A program made the position numbers and the translations under genes. The notes under the pieces were generated by a model. That model did not search any database and was not told the DNA's origin. It saw only the letters and a program-made list of their open reading frames with translations. This document shows positions 42,704 to 52,171 of a stretch of 64,000 bases of DNA, in pieces. How positions within the stretch are numbered: position 1 is the first letter of the stretch; every line of letters starts with the position of its first letter. Origin of the DNA: Galbitalea sp. SE-J8 (GTDB lineage Bacteria; Actinomycetota; Actinomycetes; Actinomycetales; Microbacteriaceae); assembly GCF_030345695.1 (NCBI RefSeq), contig NZ_JAUASV010000007.1, positions 62,001 to 126,000 of the forward strand. Reading direction: 5' to 3'.

Positions 42704-44464
42704 ATGGCCCGCATCACCAAGGTCCTCATCGCCAACCGTGGAGAGATCGCCGTCCGGGTCATCCGGGCCGCGCGCGACGCGGGCTACGCCTCGGTCGCCG
42801 TCTACGCCGACCAGGACCGCGACGCCCGGCACGTCAAGCTCGCCGACGAGGCCTACGCGCTCGGCGGCGCGACGAGCGCCGACACCTATCTCGTGATCGA
42901 CAAGATCCTGTCCGTCGCGCGCCGCTCCGGCGCCGACGCGATCCACCCCGGCTACGGCTTCCTCGCCGAGAACGCGGACTTCGCACGCGCCGTGATCGCC
43001 GCGGGGATCACCTGGATCGGCCCGTCGCCGGATGCGATCGAGCGCCTCGGCGACAAGGTCAGCGCGCGTCACATCGCCGAGAAGGTCGGCGCGCCGCTCG
43101 CCCCCGGCACCATCAACCCGGTCTCCGGAGCGGATGAGGTGCTCGCCTTCGCCGACGAGGTGGGCCTGCCCGTCGCGATCAAGGCCGCGTTCGGCGGCGG
43201 CGGTCGCGGTCTCAAGGTCGCGCGCACGCGCGAGGAGATCCCCGAGCTGTTCGACTCGGCGACGCGCGAGGCCGTCGCGGCGTTCGGGCGCGGCGAGTGC
43301 TTCGTCGAGAAGTACCTCGACGAGCCGCGGCACGTCGAGACCCAGTGCCTCGCGGACTCCGCCGGCACGGTCGTCGTCGTCTCGACGCGCGACTGCTCGC
43401 TGCAGCGCAGGCACCAGAAGCTCGTCGAGGAGGCGCCCGCGCCGTTCCTCACCGACGCCCAGAAGGACGCCCTGTACACGGCGTCGAAGGCGATCCTCGC
43501 GGAGGTCGGCTATCTCGGCGCGGGCACGTGCGAGTTCCTCATCGGCAGGGACGGCACCGTCTCGTTCCTCGAGGTGAACACCCGGCTGCAGGTCGAGCAT
43601 CCGGTCTCCGAGGAGGTCACGGGCATCGACCTCGTGCGCGAGCAGTTCCGCATCGCCGAGGGCGGCCTGCTCGACTACCCGGACCCCGAGCCGCAGGGCC
43701 ACTCGTTCGAGTTCCGCATCAACGGCGAGGACCCGGGCCGCAACTTCCTGCCGACGCCCGGGCCGGTCTCCGTGCTGCGCTTCCCCGGCGGCCCCGGGGT
43801 GCGCGTCGACTCGGGGGTCACGACCGGCGACGTCATCTCGGGCGCGTTCGACTCGCTGCTCGCGAAGCTCATCGTCACGGGCTCCTCCCGCGAGGACGCG
43901 CTCGAGCGCTCCCGCCGCGCGCTCGACGAGTTCGAGGTCGCGGGACTGCCGACCGTGCTGCCGTTCCACCGCGCGATCGTGCGCGACCCGGCGTTCACGT
44001 CGGAGCCGTTCTCCGTGTACACCCGCTGGATCGAGACCGATTTCGCGAACGACATCGAGCCGTGGTCCGGCACGCTGACGGATGCCGCACCCGCGGCCGA
44101 GCGTCAGAGCGTCGTCGTCGAGGTCGACGGCAAGCGCGTCGAGGTGTCGCTGCCGACGAAGCTGCTGCCGTCCGCGGGGCGCGCCGCGGCATCCGCGGCG
44201 CCCGCCCCGCGCCGTCGCGGCGGCGCCGGCTCCTCGCCGAGCGCGACGGGCGACCGCGTCGCCGCGCCCATGCAGGCCACGATCGTCAAGGTCGCGGTCG
44301 AGGAGGGCGCGAGGGTCGTCAAGGGCGACCTCGTGGTCGTGCTCGAGGCGATGAAGATGGAGCAGCCGATCGCCGCGCACAAGGACGGCACGGTCACCGG
44401 CATCGACGCGACCGTCGGCGCGACGGTGTCATCGGGCCACGTGCTGCTCTCGATCGCCGACTGA
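42704..44464 (+). CDS. accA: Acetyl/propionyl-CoA carboxylase alpha subunit (biotin carboxylase + biotin carrier)
   Basis: 586 residues, fused biotin carboxylase and biotinyl domain, usual for actinobacterial AccA3. The N-domain starts [22 protein letters not shown] (core [10 protein letters not shown]); the ATP-grasp loop is [19 protein letters not shown] (core GGGGRG), with [14 protein letters not shown] in the active site. A linker rich in Ala/Arg/Gly (about 495-515) leads to the carrier domain with [11 protein letters not shown], biotin on K551. Pairs with accD/accE at 37693. A TAGGCT box at 42689-42694 lies 9 bases before the ATG, so the leader is very short. Confidence 0.96.
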   Translation: MARITKVLIANRGEIAVRVIRAARDAGYASVAVYADQDRDARHVKLADEAYALGGATSADTYLVIDKILSVARRSGADAIHPGYGFLAENADFARAVIAAGITWIGPSPDAIERLGDKVSARHIAEKVGAPLAPGTINPVSGADEVLAFADEVGLPVAIKAAFGGGGRGLKVARTREEIPELFDSATREAVAAFGRGECFVEKYLDEPRHVETQCLADSAGTVVVVSTRDCSLQRRHQKLVEEAPAPFLTDAQKDALYTASKAILAEVGYLGAGTCEFLIGRDGTVSFLEVNTRLQVEHPVSEEVTGIDLVREQFRIAEGGLLDYPDPEPQGHSFEFRINGEDPGRNFLPTPGPVSVLRFPGGPGVRVDSGVTTGDVISGAFDSLLAKLIVTGSSREDALERSRRALDEFEVAGLPTVLPFHRAIVRDPAFTSEPFSVYTRWIETDFANDIEPWSGTLTDAAPAAERQSVVVEVDGKRVEVSLPTKLLPSAGRAAASAAPAPRRRGGAGSSPSATGDRVAAPMQATIVKVAVEEGARVVKGDLVVVLEAMKMEQPIAAHKDGTVTGIDATVGATVSSGHVLLSIAD

Positions 44465-44529
44465 GGTCGCCGGGCGACGGCTGGGCCCACCGGCCCCGCC
44501 GCGCCCGCCGGTCGCCGGGCGGCCGCTGG

Positions 44530-45543
44530 TCAGTCCGGGAACGGCCCGAGGTGGTAGCTCGCCGCGGACCCGCTGATCCAGACGAACGCGGCCCGGTTCA
44601 CATCCGTCGTGAGCGTCTGACCCTCGCCGGTGTAGTAGTACGTGGTCGTGCCGCGGGTCACGCCGATGCGGTAGCGCACGTCGCGGTGCACCTTCTGGGT
44701 CACGGTCGTGCCGCCGACGAGCGGGGAGTACACCGACTGCGCGGCGAGGTACGTGCCGTTCGCGGTGACGTTGTCGAGCGCGAGGCGCGACGTCGCGTTC
44801 ACGGGCGAGGCCAGGGTGACCGTGACATCCGTCGTGCGCGTGCCCACCCGTCCGTTGACGTCGCTCGTCGTGGTCGCGCCGGCGTACCGGTTCTGCTGGT
44901 AGACGAGCACGCGGTGCGAGCCCTCGAGCGTGCTGCCGCGCCAGTACGACCAGCCGTAGTTCTGCAGGATCTTCGACTTCGGGTCGTTCCAGCCGCGCTG
45001 GTTGAAGATGACGTAGTAGCGACCGGTCTGCAGGCCGCGCAGCGTGTACCGGCCCTTCTTGTCGGTCGTCGTGTAGCCGTAGACCACGCCGTCGGCCTTC
45101 GTGACGGCGACCGTCGCACCGGGAAGGGGCTTGCCGTCGGGCTTCGTCACCTTTCCCTCGACGACGCCGCCCTGGTAGATCTTCATCCCGATCGTCTTGA
45201 CCTGTCCGCGCGCGATGGCGATGTAGTCCTGGGTCGCGATCGCGTAGGTGTAGTCGGTGCGGTACATCTGCACGGTGATCGTGTACTTGCCCGGCGGGAC
45301 CTTGACCGTCGCGAGCCCCTGCGCATTCGTGCGTTTGACCTTGTCGGTCGAGTTCTTCATGCCCGCGACCTCGACGTAGACGCCCTTCTTGTGCCAGTCC
45401 GCGCCGGTCGGCTTCGCGAGCTGCACCTTCAGGGTGCCCATCCAGGTGGAAGCGGATGCCGGGGCCGCGGCCGTCACCGTCGCGCCGAGCACAAGGGCGG
45501 CCGCGGCGAGGCCGGCGAGGAGCCGGAAGAGTCGAGGTGTCAC
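44530..45543 (-). CDS. Secreted carboxypeptidase-regulatory-like (Ig-like) domain protein
   Basis: 337 residues with a clear signal peptide (FRLLAGLAAAALVLGATVTAAAPASAS, about 5-32). One carboxypeptidase-regulatory-like beta-sandwich is centred on GKVTKPDGKPLPGATVAVTKADG (about 137-160; core PDGKPLPGATV), then YTLRGLQTGRYYVIF. A second extracytoplasmic segment has GSHRVLVYQQNRYAG and ends AASYHLGPFPD. No catalytic residues, so it is probably a surface-binding or scaffold protein. GTG start leaderless, 7 bases after TACACT. Confidence 0.78.
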   Translation of the reverse strand: MTPRLFRLLAGLAAAALVLGATVTAAAPASASTWMGTLKVQLAKPTGADWHKKGVYVEVAGMKNSTDKVKRTNAQGLATVKVPPGKYTITVQMYRTDYTYAIATQDYIAIARGQVKTIGMKIYQGGVVEGKVTKPDGKPLPGATVAVTKADGVVYGYTTTDKKGRYTLRGLQTGRYYVIFNQRGWNDPKSKILQNYGWSYWRGSTLEGSHRVLVYQQNRYAGATTTSDVNGRVGTRTTDVTVTLASPVNATSRLALDNVTANGTYLAAQSVYSPLVGGTTVTQKVHRDVRYRIGVTRGTTTYYYTGEGQTLTTDVNRAAFVWISGSAASYHLGPFPD

Positions 45544-45550
45544 CCGATGG

Positions 45551-45556
45551 AGTGTA
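45551..45556 (-). promoter_or_regulatory. -10 box for leaderless gene at 45543
   Basis: TACACT on the minus strand, 7 bases before the GTG at 45543. Confidence 0.6.
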
Positions 45557-45690
45557 GGTCGGGCTCGGCGGTTCGTCCTGTCCCCCGATCGGGACGCGGC
45601 GCGCCCGGGGAGCGCCGGCGGCGTGTGCCGAGGAACCGATGGCGGGTGCCCGAGGGACCTGCGGCGCAGCGAGGACACGCTCATCCCGCT

Positions 45691-45802
45691 GGTCGAGGAG
45701 CGCCCGAGCGCAGCGAGGACGCGTCTCGAGACCACTCGTCCGCCGAAGGGAACCGTGCTGGTCTCGAGACGCCAGCTCGCTCCGCTCGCGGGCTCCTCGA
45801 CC
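45691..45802. repeat. Long inverted repeat, GGTCGAGGAGC family, unit 1
   Basis: Imperfect arms of about 44 bp at 45691-45734 (GGTCGAGGAGCGCCCGAGCG...) and 45759-45802 (...GGGCTCCTCGACC). I recall similar sequences between genes in other Microbacteriaceae genomes. Unrelated to IR83. Confidence 0.85.
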
Positions 45803-45865
45803 AACGCGGGAAGACACGCTCCGCTCGCGGGCTCCTCGATCAGCGAGGACACGGTCATCCCCGCT

Positions 45866-45976
45866 GGTCGAGGAGCGCCCGAGCGCAGCGAGGACGCGTC
45901 TCGAAACCACACGCCCGCCGAAGGAACCGTGCTGGTCTCGAGACGCCGACTCGCTCCGCTCGCGGGCTCCTCGACC
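45866..45976. repeat. Long inverted repeat, GGTCGAGGAGC family, unit 2
   Basis: Near copy of unit 1, offset 175 bp (arms 45866-45909 and 45933-45976). Extra partial arms lie at 45815-45842, 45986-46002 and 46017-46039. Together they fill most of the 551-bp gap 45544-46094. Confidence 0.85.
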
Positions 45977-46094
45977 TACGGGGGACCGCTCGCGGGCTCC
46001 TCGACCTACGGGGAAGGCTCGCGGGCGCCTCGACCAGCGCGACGGAGGATCGCGGCAGCGACGAGCGACCCGGTCGTGGGCGCAACACCGCCGG

Positions 46095-47531
46095 CTAGTT
46101 GACGATGTGCATCGCGCGGGCGGCATCCGTTATCGAGCCCGCGAGCGACGGATACACGCTGAACGCGCGCGCGAGCTGGTCGACCGTGAGCCGGTGCTCG
46201 ACGGCGAGCGCGATCGAGAGGATGAGCTCGCTCGCCTTCGGGGCGACGATCACCCCGCCGATCACGGTGCCCGAACCGGTGCGCGCGAACAGCTTCACGA
46301 AGCCGTCCTTGATGCCCATCATCTTCGCGCGCGGATTCGACGACAGCGGCAGCTTGTAGATCTCGCCCTGGGCGATGCCGTCCTCGATCTGCTTCTGCGT
46401 CCAGCCGACCGTCGCGATCTCGGGCTGCGTGAAGATGTTCGAGGTGATGTTGCGCATCTCCGTGGGGAACACGGCGTCGCCCATCGCGTGGAACACCGCC
46501 GTGCGCCCCTGCATGGAGGCGACGGATGCGAGCGGCATGAAGTCGCTGCAGTCCCCGGCCGCGTAGATCGACGGCACGCTCGTGCGCGCCACCCGGTTGA
46601 CGCGGATGTGACCCGACTCGGTGAGCTGCACGCCCGCCTCCTCGAGGCCGATCCCGGCCGTGTTCGGGATGGCGCCGACAGCCATCAGGCAGTGCGAGCC
46701 CTCGACCGTGCGTCCGTCGGCCAGGTGGGCGACGACCCCGTCATCCGTCACCTCGACGCGGTCGGCGCGGCTCTTCGAGAGCACGTGCATGCCGCGGCGC
46801 TTGAAGACGTTCTCGAGCACGCGGGCCGCATCGGCATCCTCACCCGGGAGCACCTGATCGCGGCTCGAGATGAGCGTCACCTCACTGCCGAGCACGTTGT
46901 AGGCGCTCGCGAACTCGGCGCCCGTGACGCCCGAGCCGACGACGATGAGGTGCTCGGGCAGGGCGTCGAGGCTGTACAGCTGCTTCCAGGTGAAGATGCG
47001 CTTGCCGTCGGGCTGGGCCGCGGGCAGCTCGCGCGGGCTCGCGCCGACCGCGACGACGATCGTGTCGGCGTCGATCACGTCGAAGTCGGTGCGCGCCCGG
47101 CCGCGTCCGGCGCTGAGCACGACGCGGTTCGAGCCGTCGAGGCGACCGTCGCCCTGCACGACCGTGACGCCGGCCTTGATGAGCTGCGACTTCATGTCCT
47201 CGCTCTGCTGCTTCGCGAGGCGCAGCAGCCGGTCGTTGACGGCCTCGAGGTTGACGGCGACCTCGGGGCGCACCGGCCGGCCGTTCTCGCCGCGGGAGAA
47301 GAACTGAACGCCGAGGTCCCCCGCCTCGCCGATCGAGTGCGTCGCCTCCGCGGTCGCGATGAGGGACTTCGACGGCACGACGTCGGTGAGCACGGCCGAT
47401 CCGCCGACCCCCGAGCGCTCGACGAGCGTGACCTCGGCGCCGAGCTGCGCGCCGGCGAGCGCCGCCTCGTACCCTCCCGGACCGCCGCCGAGCACCGCGA
47501 TCCGCTGCTTGCGCTCGAACTCGTAGGCCAT
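46095..47531 (-). CDS. lpdA: NAD(P)H-quinone dehydrogenase, flavoprotein disulfide reductase family (LpdA type)
   Basis: 478 residues. FAD motif IAVLGGGPGGYEAALAGAQLG at the N-terminus, NAD(P) motif VVGSGVTGAEFA, and SIYAAGDCSDFMPLASVASMQGR (core AAGDCSD). The dimerisation domain is complete. The redox-disulfide CxxxxC is missing: the position reads GVGGSAVLTDVVPSKSL. This is the mark of the LpdA/Rv3303c group, which reduces quinones rather than disulfides. Long convenience annotations as dihydrolipoamide dehydrogenase would therefore be wrong. Confidence 0.9.
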   Translation of the reverse strand: MAYEFERKQRIAVLGGGPGGYEAALAGAQLGAEVTLVERSGVGGSAVLTDVVPSKSLIATAEATHSIGEAGDLGVQFFSRGENGRPVRPEVAVNLEAVNDRLLRLAKQQSEDMKSQLIKAGVTVVQGDGRLDGSNRVVLSAGRGRARTDFDVIDADTIVVAVGASPRELPAAQPDGKRIFTWKQLYSLDALPEHLIVVGSGVTGAEFASAYNVLGSEVTLISSRDQVLPGEDADAARVLENVFKRRGMHVLSKSRADRVEVTDDGVVAHLADGRTVEGSHCLMAVGAIPNTAGIGLEEAGVQLTESGHIRVNRVARTSVPSIYAAGDCSDFMPLASVASMQGRTAVFHAMGDAVFPTEMRNITSNIFTQPEIATVGWTQKQIEDGIAQGEIYKLPLSSNPRAKMMGIKDGFVKLFARTGSGTVIGGVIVAPKASELILSIALAVEHRLTVDQLARAFSVYPSLAGSITDAARAMHIVN

Positions 47532-47683
47532 GCAGCCATTCTGGCGGGTCGCGCCCGGGCGGGCGAACCCCACCCGGCGACGAGCTTGTGCGGCGCGCAG
47601 ACGTGGGTGCCGGGACGGGCGGGGCCGGGACGGGCGCTGCCGGGACGGGCGCTGCCGGGACGGGCGGTGCCGAACCGTCGGTG

Positions 47684-47715
47684 CCGAAACGAATGAGGTG
47701 CCGAAACGGGCGGTG
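47684..47715. repeat. Tandem half-arm repeats leading into IR83 element 16
   Basis: CCGAAACGAATGAGG (47684) and CCGAAACGGGCGGTG (47701) precede the true left arm at 47716 with 17 and 15 bp spacing. Upstream (47590-47680) are GTGCCGGGACGGGCG-type repeats. Confidence 0.85.
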
Positions 47716-47798
47716 CCGAAAACGAAGGAGGAACGTGCGGATACGCGCGACACGCCGCGGGATCGGGCGCGGCATCCGTCGATCTCCTTCGTTTTCGG
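47716..47798. repeat. IR83 element 16
   Basis: 83 bp with perfect arms. Single copy between two minus-strand genes; no gene is seen in the 47532-47959 gap. Confidence 0.95.
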
Positions 47799-47959
47799 GA
47801 ACGGGCCCGGTGCCGTGACTCGCGCGGGCCCAGCGCGGAAGACGAGGGCCGCCACGACACGACCACGGAACGGCTTGCCGCCGACCCGCCGCGGGCGCTG
47901 CGCGGCACGCACGTCTCGCCCCTCTCGGGCCGACGCGTCGTCAGCGCTGGCCCGGGCGA

Positions 47960-49366
47960 TCAGTCGAGGTGGCGCAGGCGCGGCCACAGCGCCGACCAGG
48001 GCAGGGTCGGCGCGCTGCACAGCTGAACGGGCGCCCCCTGTTCCTCGTTGTCCACGCCGAGCCCGTTGTCCAGCCGCGCCAGCATCGAGCACGACGCGAA
48101 CCAGCGGCCGGGATCGCGGAGGCCGACCGTGACCACGCGGTCCGTTCTGTCGGCGGGCCGACCCAGGTCGTAGAGCGCGTTGTGGGCGCTGTACACCTCG
48201 AGGCCGGGCTCGAACCGATCGAGGGCGCCCGCTTCGCCGTAGTTCGCGGCGACCACGGGTGTGCCCGCCGGCACCACGCCCGCCACCTGCGCCGCGAGGT
48301 GCGGCCAGCCCACCTGATCGGCGATCGCCTGGTTGATGAGCGGCGCGGGCGAGACGGATGCCGGCAGCAGCGGCAGCGTGAGGAACGGCGTGACGAGAAT
48401 GTTGGCCACGACCGCGGCGCGCAGCCAGCCGCGCCGCGCGCGCGAGGCCGCCCAGCGCGCGGCCGGCGCGCATCCGATCGCGAAGACCGCGACGACGATG
48501 CCGTAGTCGTAGTAGAACTGCGACCCCGCGGCGCACACCTCGATGAGCACGACCGCGAAGGCGACGGCGATGAAGCGCAGACGGGGATCCCGCGCCGCAC
48601 GCACCAGTCCCGCGACCCACACGGGCACCAGAGTGGGGCCGATCAGGATGAGCAGGAACGGCCACATCGTCACGCGCACGTCGGCCGCGTTGCTCGCGGC
48701 GAGGCCCGCGCCCACCGCGAGCTGCGGCCATCCGTGCTGCGCCTGATAGACGAGCTGAGGCGCCGCGAGCACGGCCAGCAGGGCGACACCGGCGTAGAGC
48801 CAGGGTGTGCGGAACGCGCGCCACGGCCCGCAGGTCGCGAGCCCGATCGCGAGCGCGACGAGGAGCATCGCGACGAGCAGCTTGTTCCACGTGCTCGCGC
48901 CCGCGATGAGGCCCACCGCGAGCCACCACCGCGGATCGCGACCGAGTGCGCGCAGCGCGCACAGCACGATCGCCGGCCAGACCACGAGATCGACGGAGGC
49001 CGTGAGCAGCGTGTGTCCGCCGGTGAGCGTGAACGCGCCGAACGCGTAGCCCCACGCGGCGAGCGCCTGCGCACCGCGGCCTCCGCCGGTCTCCCGTGCG
49101 ATGAGGGCGACGATCGGCACGCTTCCGACCGCGAGGAGCACCGCCGGGACGCGCAGGATCCAGACCTCGTCGCCGAGCAGCCGCGTCAGGTGAACGAGGG
49201 CCGGCACCAGCGGGGGCTGGTCGACGTAGCTCCAGGCGAGCGGAAGCATGCGGAAGTAGAGCTCGTCGCGGTGGTAGCCGTAGGCCCAGCTCGTGGCCGC
49301 GAGCACGATGGCGAGCGCCGCGCACGCGGTCGCGACGGGGAGCCGTGCGAGCGCGGGTCTCTCCAT
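47960..49366 (-). CDS. Glycosyltransferase family 39-like membrane protein
   Basis: 468 residues with 10-11 membrane helices. The first external loop carries YGYHRDELYFRMLPLAWSYVDQPPLVPAL (key residues DELYF and DQPP), the ArnT/dolichyl-phosphate-mannose transferase-like acidic site. LTGGHTLLTASVDLVVWP follows. The C-terminal part (about 375-468) is extracytoplasmic. It probably transfers a lipid-linked sugar to an envelope acceptor; donor and acceptor are unknown. Leaderless, with TACAGT 6 bases before the ATG. Confidence 0.87.
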   Translation of the reverse strand: MERPALARLPVATACAALAIVLAATSWAYGYHRDELYFRMLPLAWSYVDQPPLVPALVHLTRLLGDEVWILRVPAVLLAVGSVPIVALIARETGGGRGAQALAAWGYAFGAFTLTGGHTLLTASVDLVVWPAIVLCALRALGRDPRWWLAVGLIAGASTWNKLLVAMLLVALAIGLATCGPWRAFRTPWLYAGVALLAVLAAPQLVYQAQHGWPQLAVGAGLAASNAADVRVTMWPFLLILIGPTLVPVWVAGLVRAARDPRLRFIAVAFAVVLIEVCAAGSQFYYDYGIVVAVFAIGCAPAARWAASRARRGWLRAAVVANILVTPFLTLPLLPASVSPAPLINQAIADQVGWPHLAAQVAGVVPAGTPVVAANYGEAGALDRFEPGLEVYSAHNALYDLGRPADRTDRVVTVGLRDPGRWFASCSMLARLDNGLGVDNEEQGAPVQLCSAPTLPWSALWPRLRHLD

Positions 49367-49372
49367 GCGGCG

Positions 49373-49378
49373 ACTGTA
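49373..49378 (-). promoter_or_regulatory. -10 box for leaderless GT39-type gene
   Basis: TACAGT on the minus strand, 6 bases before the ATG at 49366. Confidence 0.6.
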
Positions 49379-49414
49379 CCCGCGGCCTCGAGCGCCGACG
49401 TGCGCCGACGTGCG

Positions 49415-49497
49415 CCGAAAACGAAGGAGATCCGCACGCAACCGAGCGAAAACCGGCCGGCGGGACGGCGTCCGGCCCGCCGTTCCTTCGTTTTCGG
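49415..49497. repeat. IR83 element 17
   Basis: 83 bp; left arm perfect, right arm TTCCTTCGTTTTCGG (first base T). Left arm preceded by two 10-bp units GCGCCGACGT at 49392 and 49402. In the divergent gap between the GT39-type gene and punA. Confidence 0.94.
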
Positions 49498-49585
49498 GAC
49501 CCACCGGCGCCCGTTCGCGCCCACCGGAGCCCGCCGGCGCCGGCTCGCGCCCGCCGGCGCCCGTCCGCGTGCCGACCGGCCCGGT

Positions 49586-49591
49586 TACGAT
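49586..49591 (+). promoter_or_regulatory. -10 box for leaderless punA
   Basis: TACGAT, 6 bases before the ATG at 49598. Confidence 0.6.
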
Positions 49592-49597
49592 CGACGG

Positions 49598-50419
49598 ATG
49601 ACGAGCCCCTACGACTTCGCCGATGTCGATCCGACGGCCCTCGCCGCAGAGGCCGCCGCGCAGATCGCCGCGGCGACGGGCGTCCCGCACCACGACATCG
49701 CGCTGACCCTCGGCAGCGGCTGGGGCAAGGCGGCGGAGCTGCTCGGCGAGGTCACCGCGACGATCCCCGCGACCGACATCGCCGGCTTCTCGAAGCCCGC
49801 CCTCGCGGGTCACGTCGGCACGCTCCGCAGCATCGCGCTGCCGAACGGCAAGCGCGTGCTCGTGATCGGCGCGCGCACGCACTTCTACGAGTACCGCGAC
49901 GCCCGCCGCGTCGCCCACTCGGTGCGCACCGCGGCCGCGACCGGAGCGACGACGTTCGTCGTCACGAACGGCGCGGGCGGCATCCGTGAGTCGTGGACCC
50001 CCGGGCAGCCGGTGCTGATCAGCGACCACATCAACCTCACGGGCGCGACGCCGCTCACGGGCGCGACCTTCATCGACCTCACCGACCTGTACTCCAGCCG
50101 GTTGCGCGCGATCGCCCGCGAGATCGACCCGAGCCTCGACGAGGGCGTGTACGTGCAGTTCCCCGGTCCGCAGTACGAGACGCCCGCCGAGGTGCAGTAC
50201 GCGAAGGCGATCGGCGGACACATCGTCGGCATGTCGACGGCCCTCGAGGCGATCGCCGCACGCGAGGCGGGCATGGAGATCCTCGGCCTCTCGCTCATCA
50301 CGAATCTCGCCGCGGGCATCCAGAAGACGCCGCTCAGCCACGCCGAGGTCATCGAGGCCGGTCAGCTCGCCGAGGCGCGCATCGCCCCGATGCTCGCGTC
50401 GATCGTGAGCCGGCTGTGA
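49598..50419 (+). CDS. punA: Purine-nucleoside phosphorylase
   Basis: 273 residues, trimeric PNP class (class II). Splits purine nucleosides with phosphate into base and ribose-1-phosphate. LTLGSGWGKAAELL is the phosphate loop, GARTHFYEYRDARRVAH has the catalytic His, TNGAGGIRESWTPGQPV and VYVQFPGPQYETPAEV follow, and VGMSTALEAIAAREAGMEILGLSLITN closes the active site (core VGMSTALEAIAA). Its product ribose-1-phosphate can be handled by the overlapping mutase gene (GTGA). Confidence 0.95.
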   Translation: MTSPYDFADVDPTALAAEAAAQIAAATGVPHHDIALTLGSGWGKAAELLGEVTATIPATDIAGFSKPALAGHVGTLRSIALPNGKRVLVIGARTHFYEYRDARRVAHSVRTAAATGATTFVVTNGAGGIRESWTPGQPVLISDHINLTGATPLTGATFIDLTDLYSSRLRAIAREIDPSLDEGVYVQFPGPQYETPAEVQYAKAIGGHIVGMSTALEAIAAREAGMEILGLSLITNLAAGIQKTPLSHAEVIEAGQLAEARIAPMLASIVSRL

Positions 50420-52131
50420 CGCTCGACCCCGCGCTGCGAACCGCCGCGGAGGCCTGGCGCGACCAGGATCCGGATGCCGTCACGCGCGCCGAGCTCGACG
50501 CGCTGCTCGCGGCGGCCGGCACCGACGACGATGCCGCCGCCGCGCTCGCGGAGCGCTTCTCGGGACGCCTCGCGTTCGGCACGGCGGGACTCCGCGGCGA
50601 GCTCGGCGCGGGTCCGACGCGGATGAACCGCGTGCTCGTCGCCCAGGCCGCGGCCGGACTCGCCGCCTACCTGCTCGAGGCGTCGGGGGGCGAGCGCCCG
50701 ACCGCCGTGATCGGCTACGACGGGCGCACCAACTCATCCGTGTTCGCGCGCGACACCGCCGAGCTGATGGCCGGCGCGGGCGTGCGCGCGATCCTGCTGC
50801 CCCGGCTGCTGCCGACCCCGGTGCTCGCGTTCGCGGTGCGGCACCTCGGCGCGAGCGCGGGCGTCATGGTCACCGCCTCGCACAACCCGGCGCGCGACAA
50901 CGGCTACAAGGTGTATCTCGGCGGGGCCGACGGCGGCAGCCAGATCGTGCCGCCCGCCGACGGCGCGATCGCCGCGCGCATCGCACGTGTCGCGGCCGGC
51001 GACATCCGCACGCTCCCCCGGTCGGACGCGTTCGAGGTCGCCCCGGAGGAGGTCGTCGACGCGTACGTCGCGGCGGCCGCGGCGTCCGGTCGAGCGAACG
51101 TCGGGGCGGATGCCGGGGCGGATGCCGCGGCGGATGCCGGCACGGATCCCGCGGCCCCGCGCTTCGTCTACACCGCCATGCACGGCGTCGGATTCGAGAC
51201 CGCGCGGCGGGTGTTCGCGGCGGCCGGCCTCGGCGAGCCGGTCGTGGTCGAGGAGCAGCGCGATCCGGACCCCGCGTTCCCGACCGTCGCGTTCCCGAAC
51301 CCGGAGGAGGAGGGCGCGCTCGACCTCGCGCTCGCGCTCGCCTCGGCCACGGACGCGCAGCTCGTCGTCGCGAACGACCCCGACGCCGACCGGCTCGCGA
51401 TCGCGATCCCGGATGCGGCCGGCTGGCGCCGCCTGTCCGGCAACGAGGTCGGGGCGCTGCTCGGCTGGGCGGCCGCGCGCGCGCAGCACGAGACGGGCGG
51501 GCACGGCGGGCTCGCCGCATCCCTCGTCTCCTCGCCGGCGCTGCTCGAGGTCGCCGAGAGCTACGACCTGCCGTTCACGGCGACGCTCACGGGCTTCAAG
51601 TGGATCTCGCGCGTGCCCGGCCTCGCGTTCGGGTTCGAGGAGGCGCTCGGCTACCTCGTGAACCCCGGCGACGTGCGCGACAAGGACGGCATCTCGGCCG
51701 CGACGGCGTTCCTGCGGCTCGCCGCGGCGCTCGCCGCCCGCGGCTCGTCGGTCGCGGAGCACCTGCGCGACTTCGACGAGACGTTCGGCGCGTTCGCATC
51801 CGCGCAGGTGTCGATCCGCGTGACCGACCTCGCGCGCATCGGCGAGCTGCTCGCGGGGCTGCGTGCGAGTCCGCCCGCGCACATCGGCCGCGTGCGCGTG
51901 CTGCACGTCGACGACTTCCTGGACGGGGTCGACGGGTTCGAGCCGCAGGACATCCTGCGCTTCCGGCTCGAGCACGGCGCCCGCGTGATCGTGCGGGGCA
52001 GCGGCACCGAGCCGAAGCTCAAGGTGTACATCGACGCGTCGAGCACGGATGGCACGGTCGAGACCCGGCGGCGCGCCGCGGGCGACCTCGTCGCCGATCT
52101 CGAGCACGGCATCCGATCGCTGCTGGGCTGA
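50416..52131 (+). CDS. Phosphopentomutase/phosphoglucomutase-type phospho-sugar mutase (ManB/Pgm2 family)
   Basis: 571-residue alpha-D-phosphohexomutase. LAFGTAGLRGELGAG near residue 50, the phosphoserine loop VMVTASHNPARDNGYKVYLGG (core TASHNPARDNGYK), the metal loop ANDPDADRLAIA and the C-terminal phosphate site VIVRGSGTEPKLKVY. A Gly/Ala/Asp repeat (VGADAGADAAADAGTD, about 233-248) interrupts domain 2 and is unusual for the family. Annotated elsewhere as phosphomannomutase; context with punA, deoA and add favours ribose-phosphate interconversion. Sugar specificity is unproven. Confidence 0.88.
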   Translation: MTLDPALRTAAEAWRDQDPDAVTRAELDALLAAAGTDDDAAAALAERFSGRLAFGTAGLRGELGAGPTRMNRVLVAQAAAGLAAYLLEASGGERPTAVIGYDGRTNSSVFARDTAELMAGAGVRAILLPRLLPTPVLAFAVRHLGASAGVMVTASHNPARDNGYKVYLGGADGGSQIVPPADGAIAARIARVAAGDIRTLPRSDAFEVAPEEVVDAYVAAAAASGRANVGADAGADAAADAGTDPAAPRFVYTAMHGVGFETARRVFAAAGLGEPVVVEEQRDPDPAFPTVAFPNPEEEGALDLALALASATDAQLVVANDPDADRLAIAIPDAAGWRRLSGNEVGALLGWAAARAQHETGGHGGLAASLVSSPALLEVAESYDLPFTATLTGFKWISRVPGLAFGFEEALGYLVNPGDVRDKDGISAATAFLRLAAALAARGSSVAEHLRDFDETFGAFASAQVSIRVTDLARIGELLAGLRASPPAHIGRVRVLHVDDFLDGVDGFEPQDILRFRLEHGARVIVRGSGTEPKLKVYIDASSTDGTVETRRRAAGDLVADLEHGIRSLLG

Positions 52132-52171
52132 CGGCAGATGAGGCTGACAGGCGGATGAGGCGGGAGTGGCG

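Noticed and set aside
46095-47531. Dihydrolipoamide dehydrogenase assignment
   Set aside because: The redox CxxxxC is replaced by GSAVLTD, so disulfide reduction is not supported.
46095-49325. A 1076-residue minus-strand open frame running from lpdA far upstream
   Set aside because: Only the 478 residues from ATG 47531 match a protein family. The upstream part is an Arg/Ala-rich shadow of the GT39-type gene in another frame.
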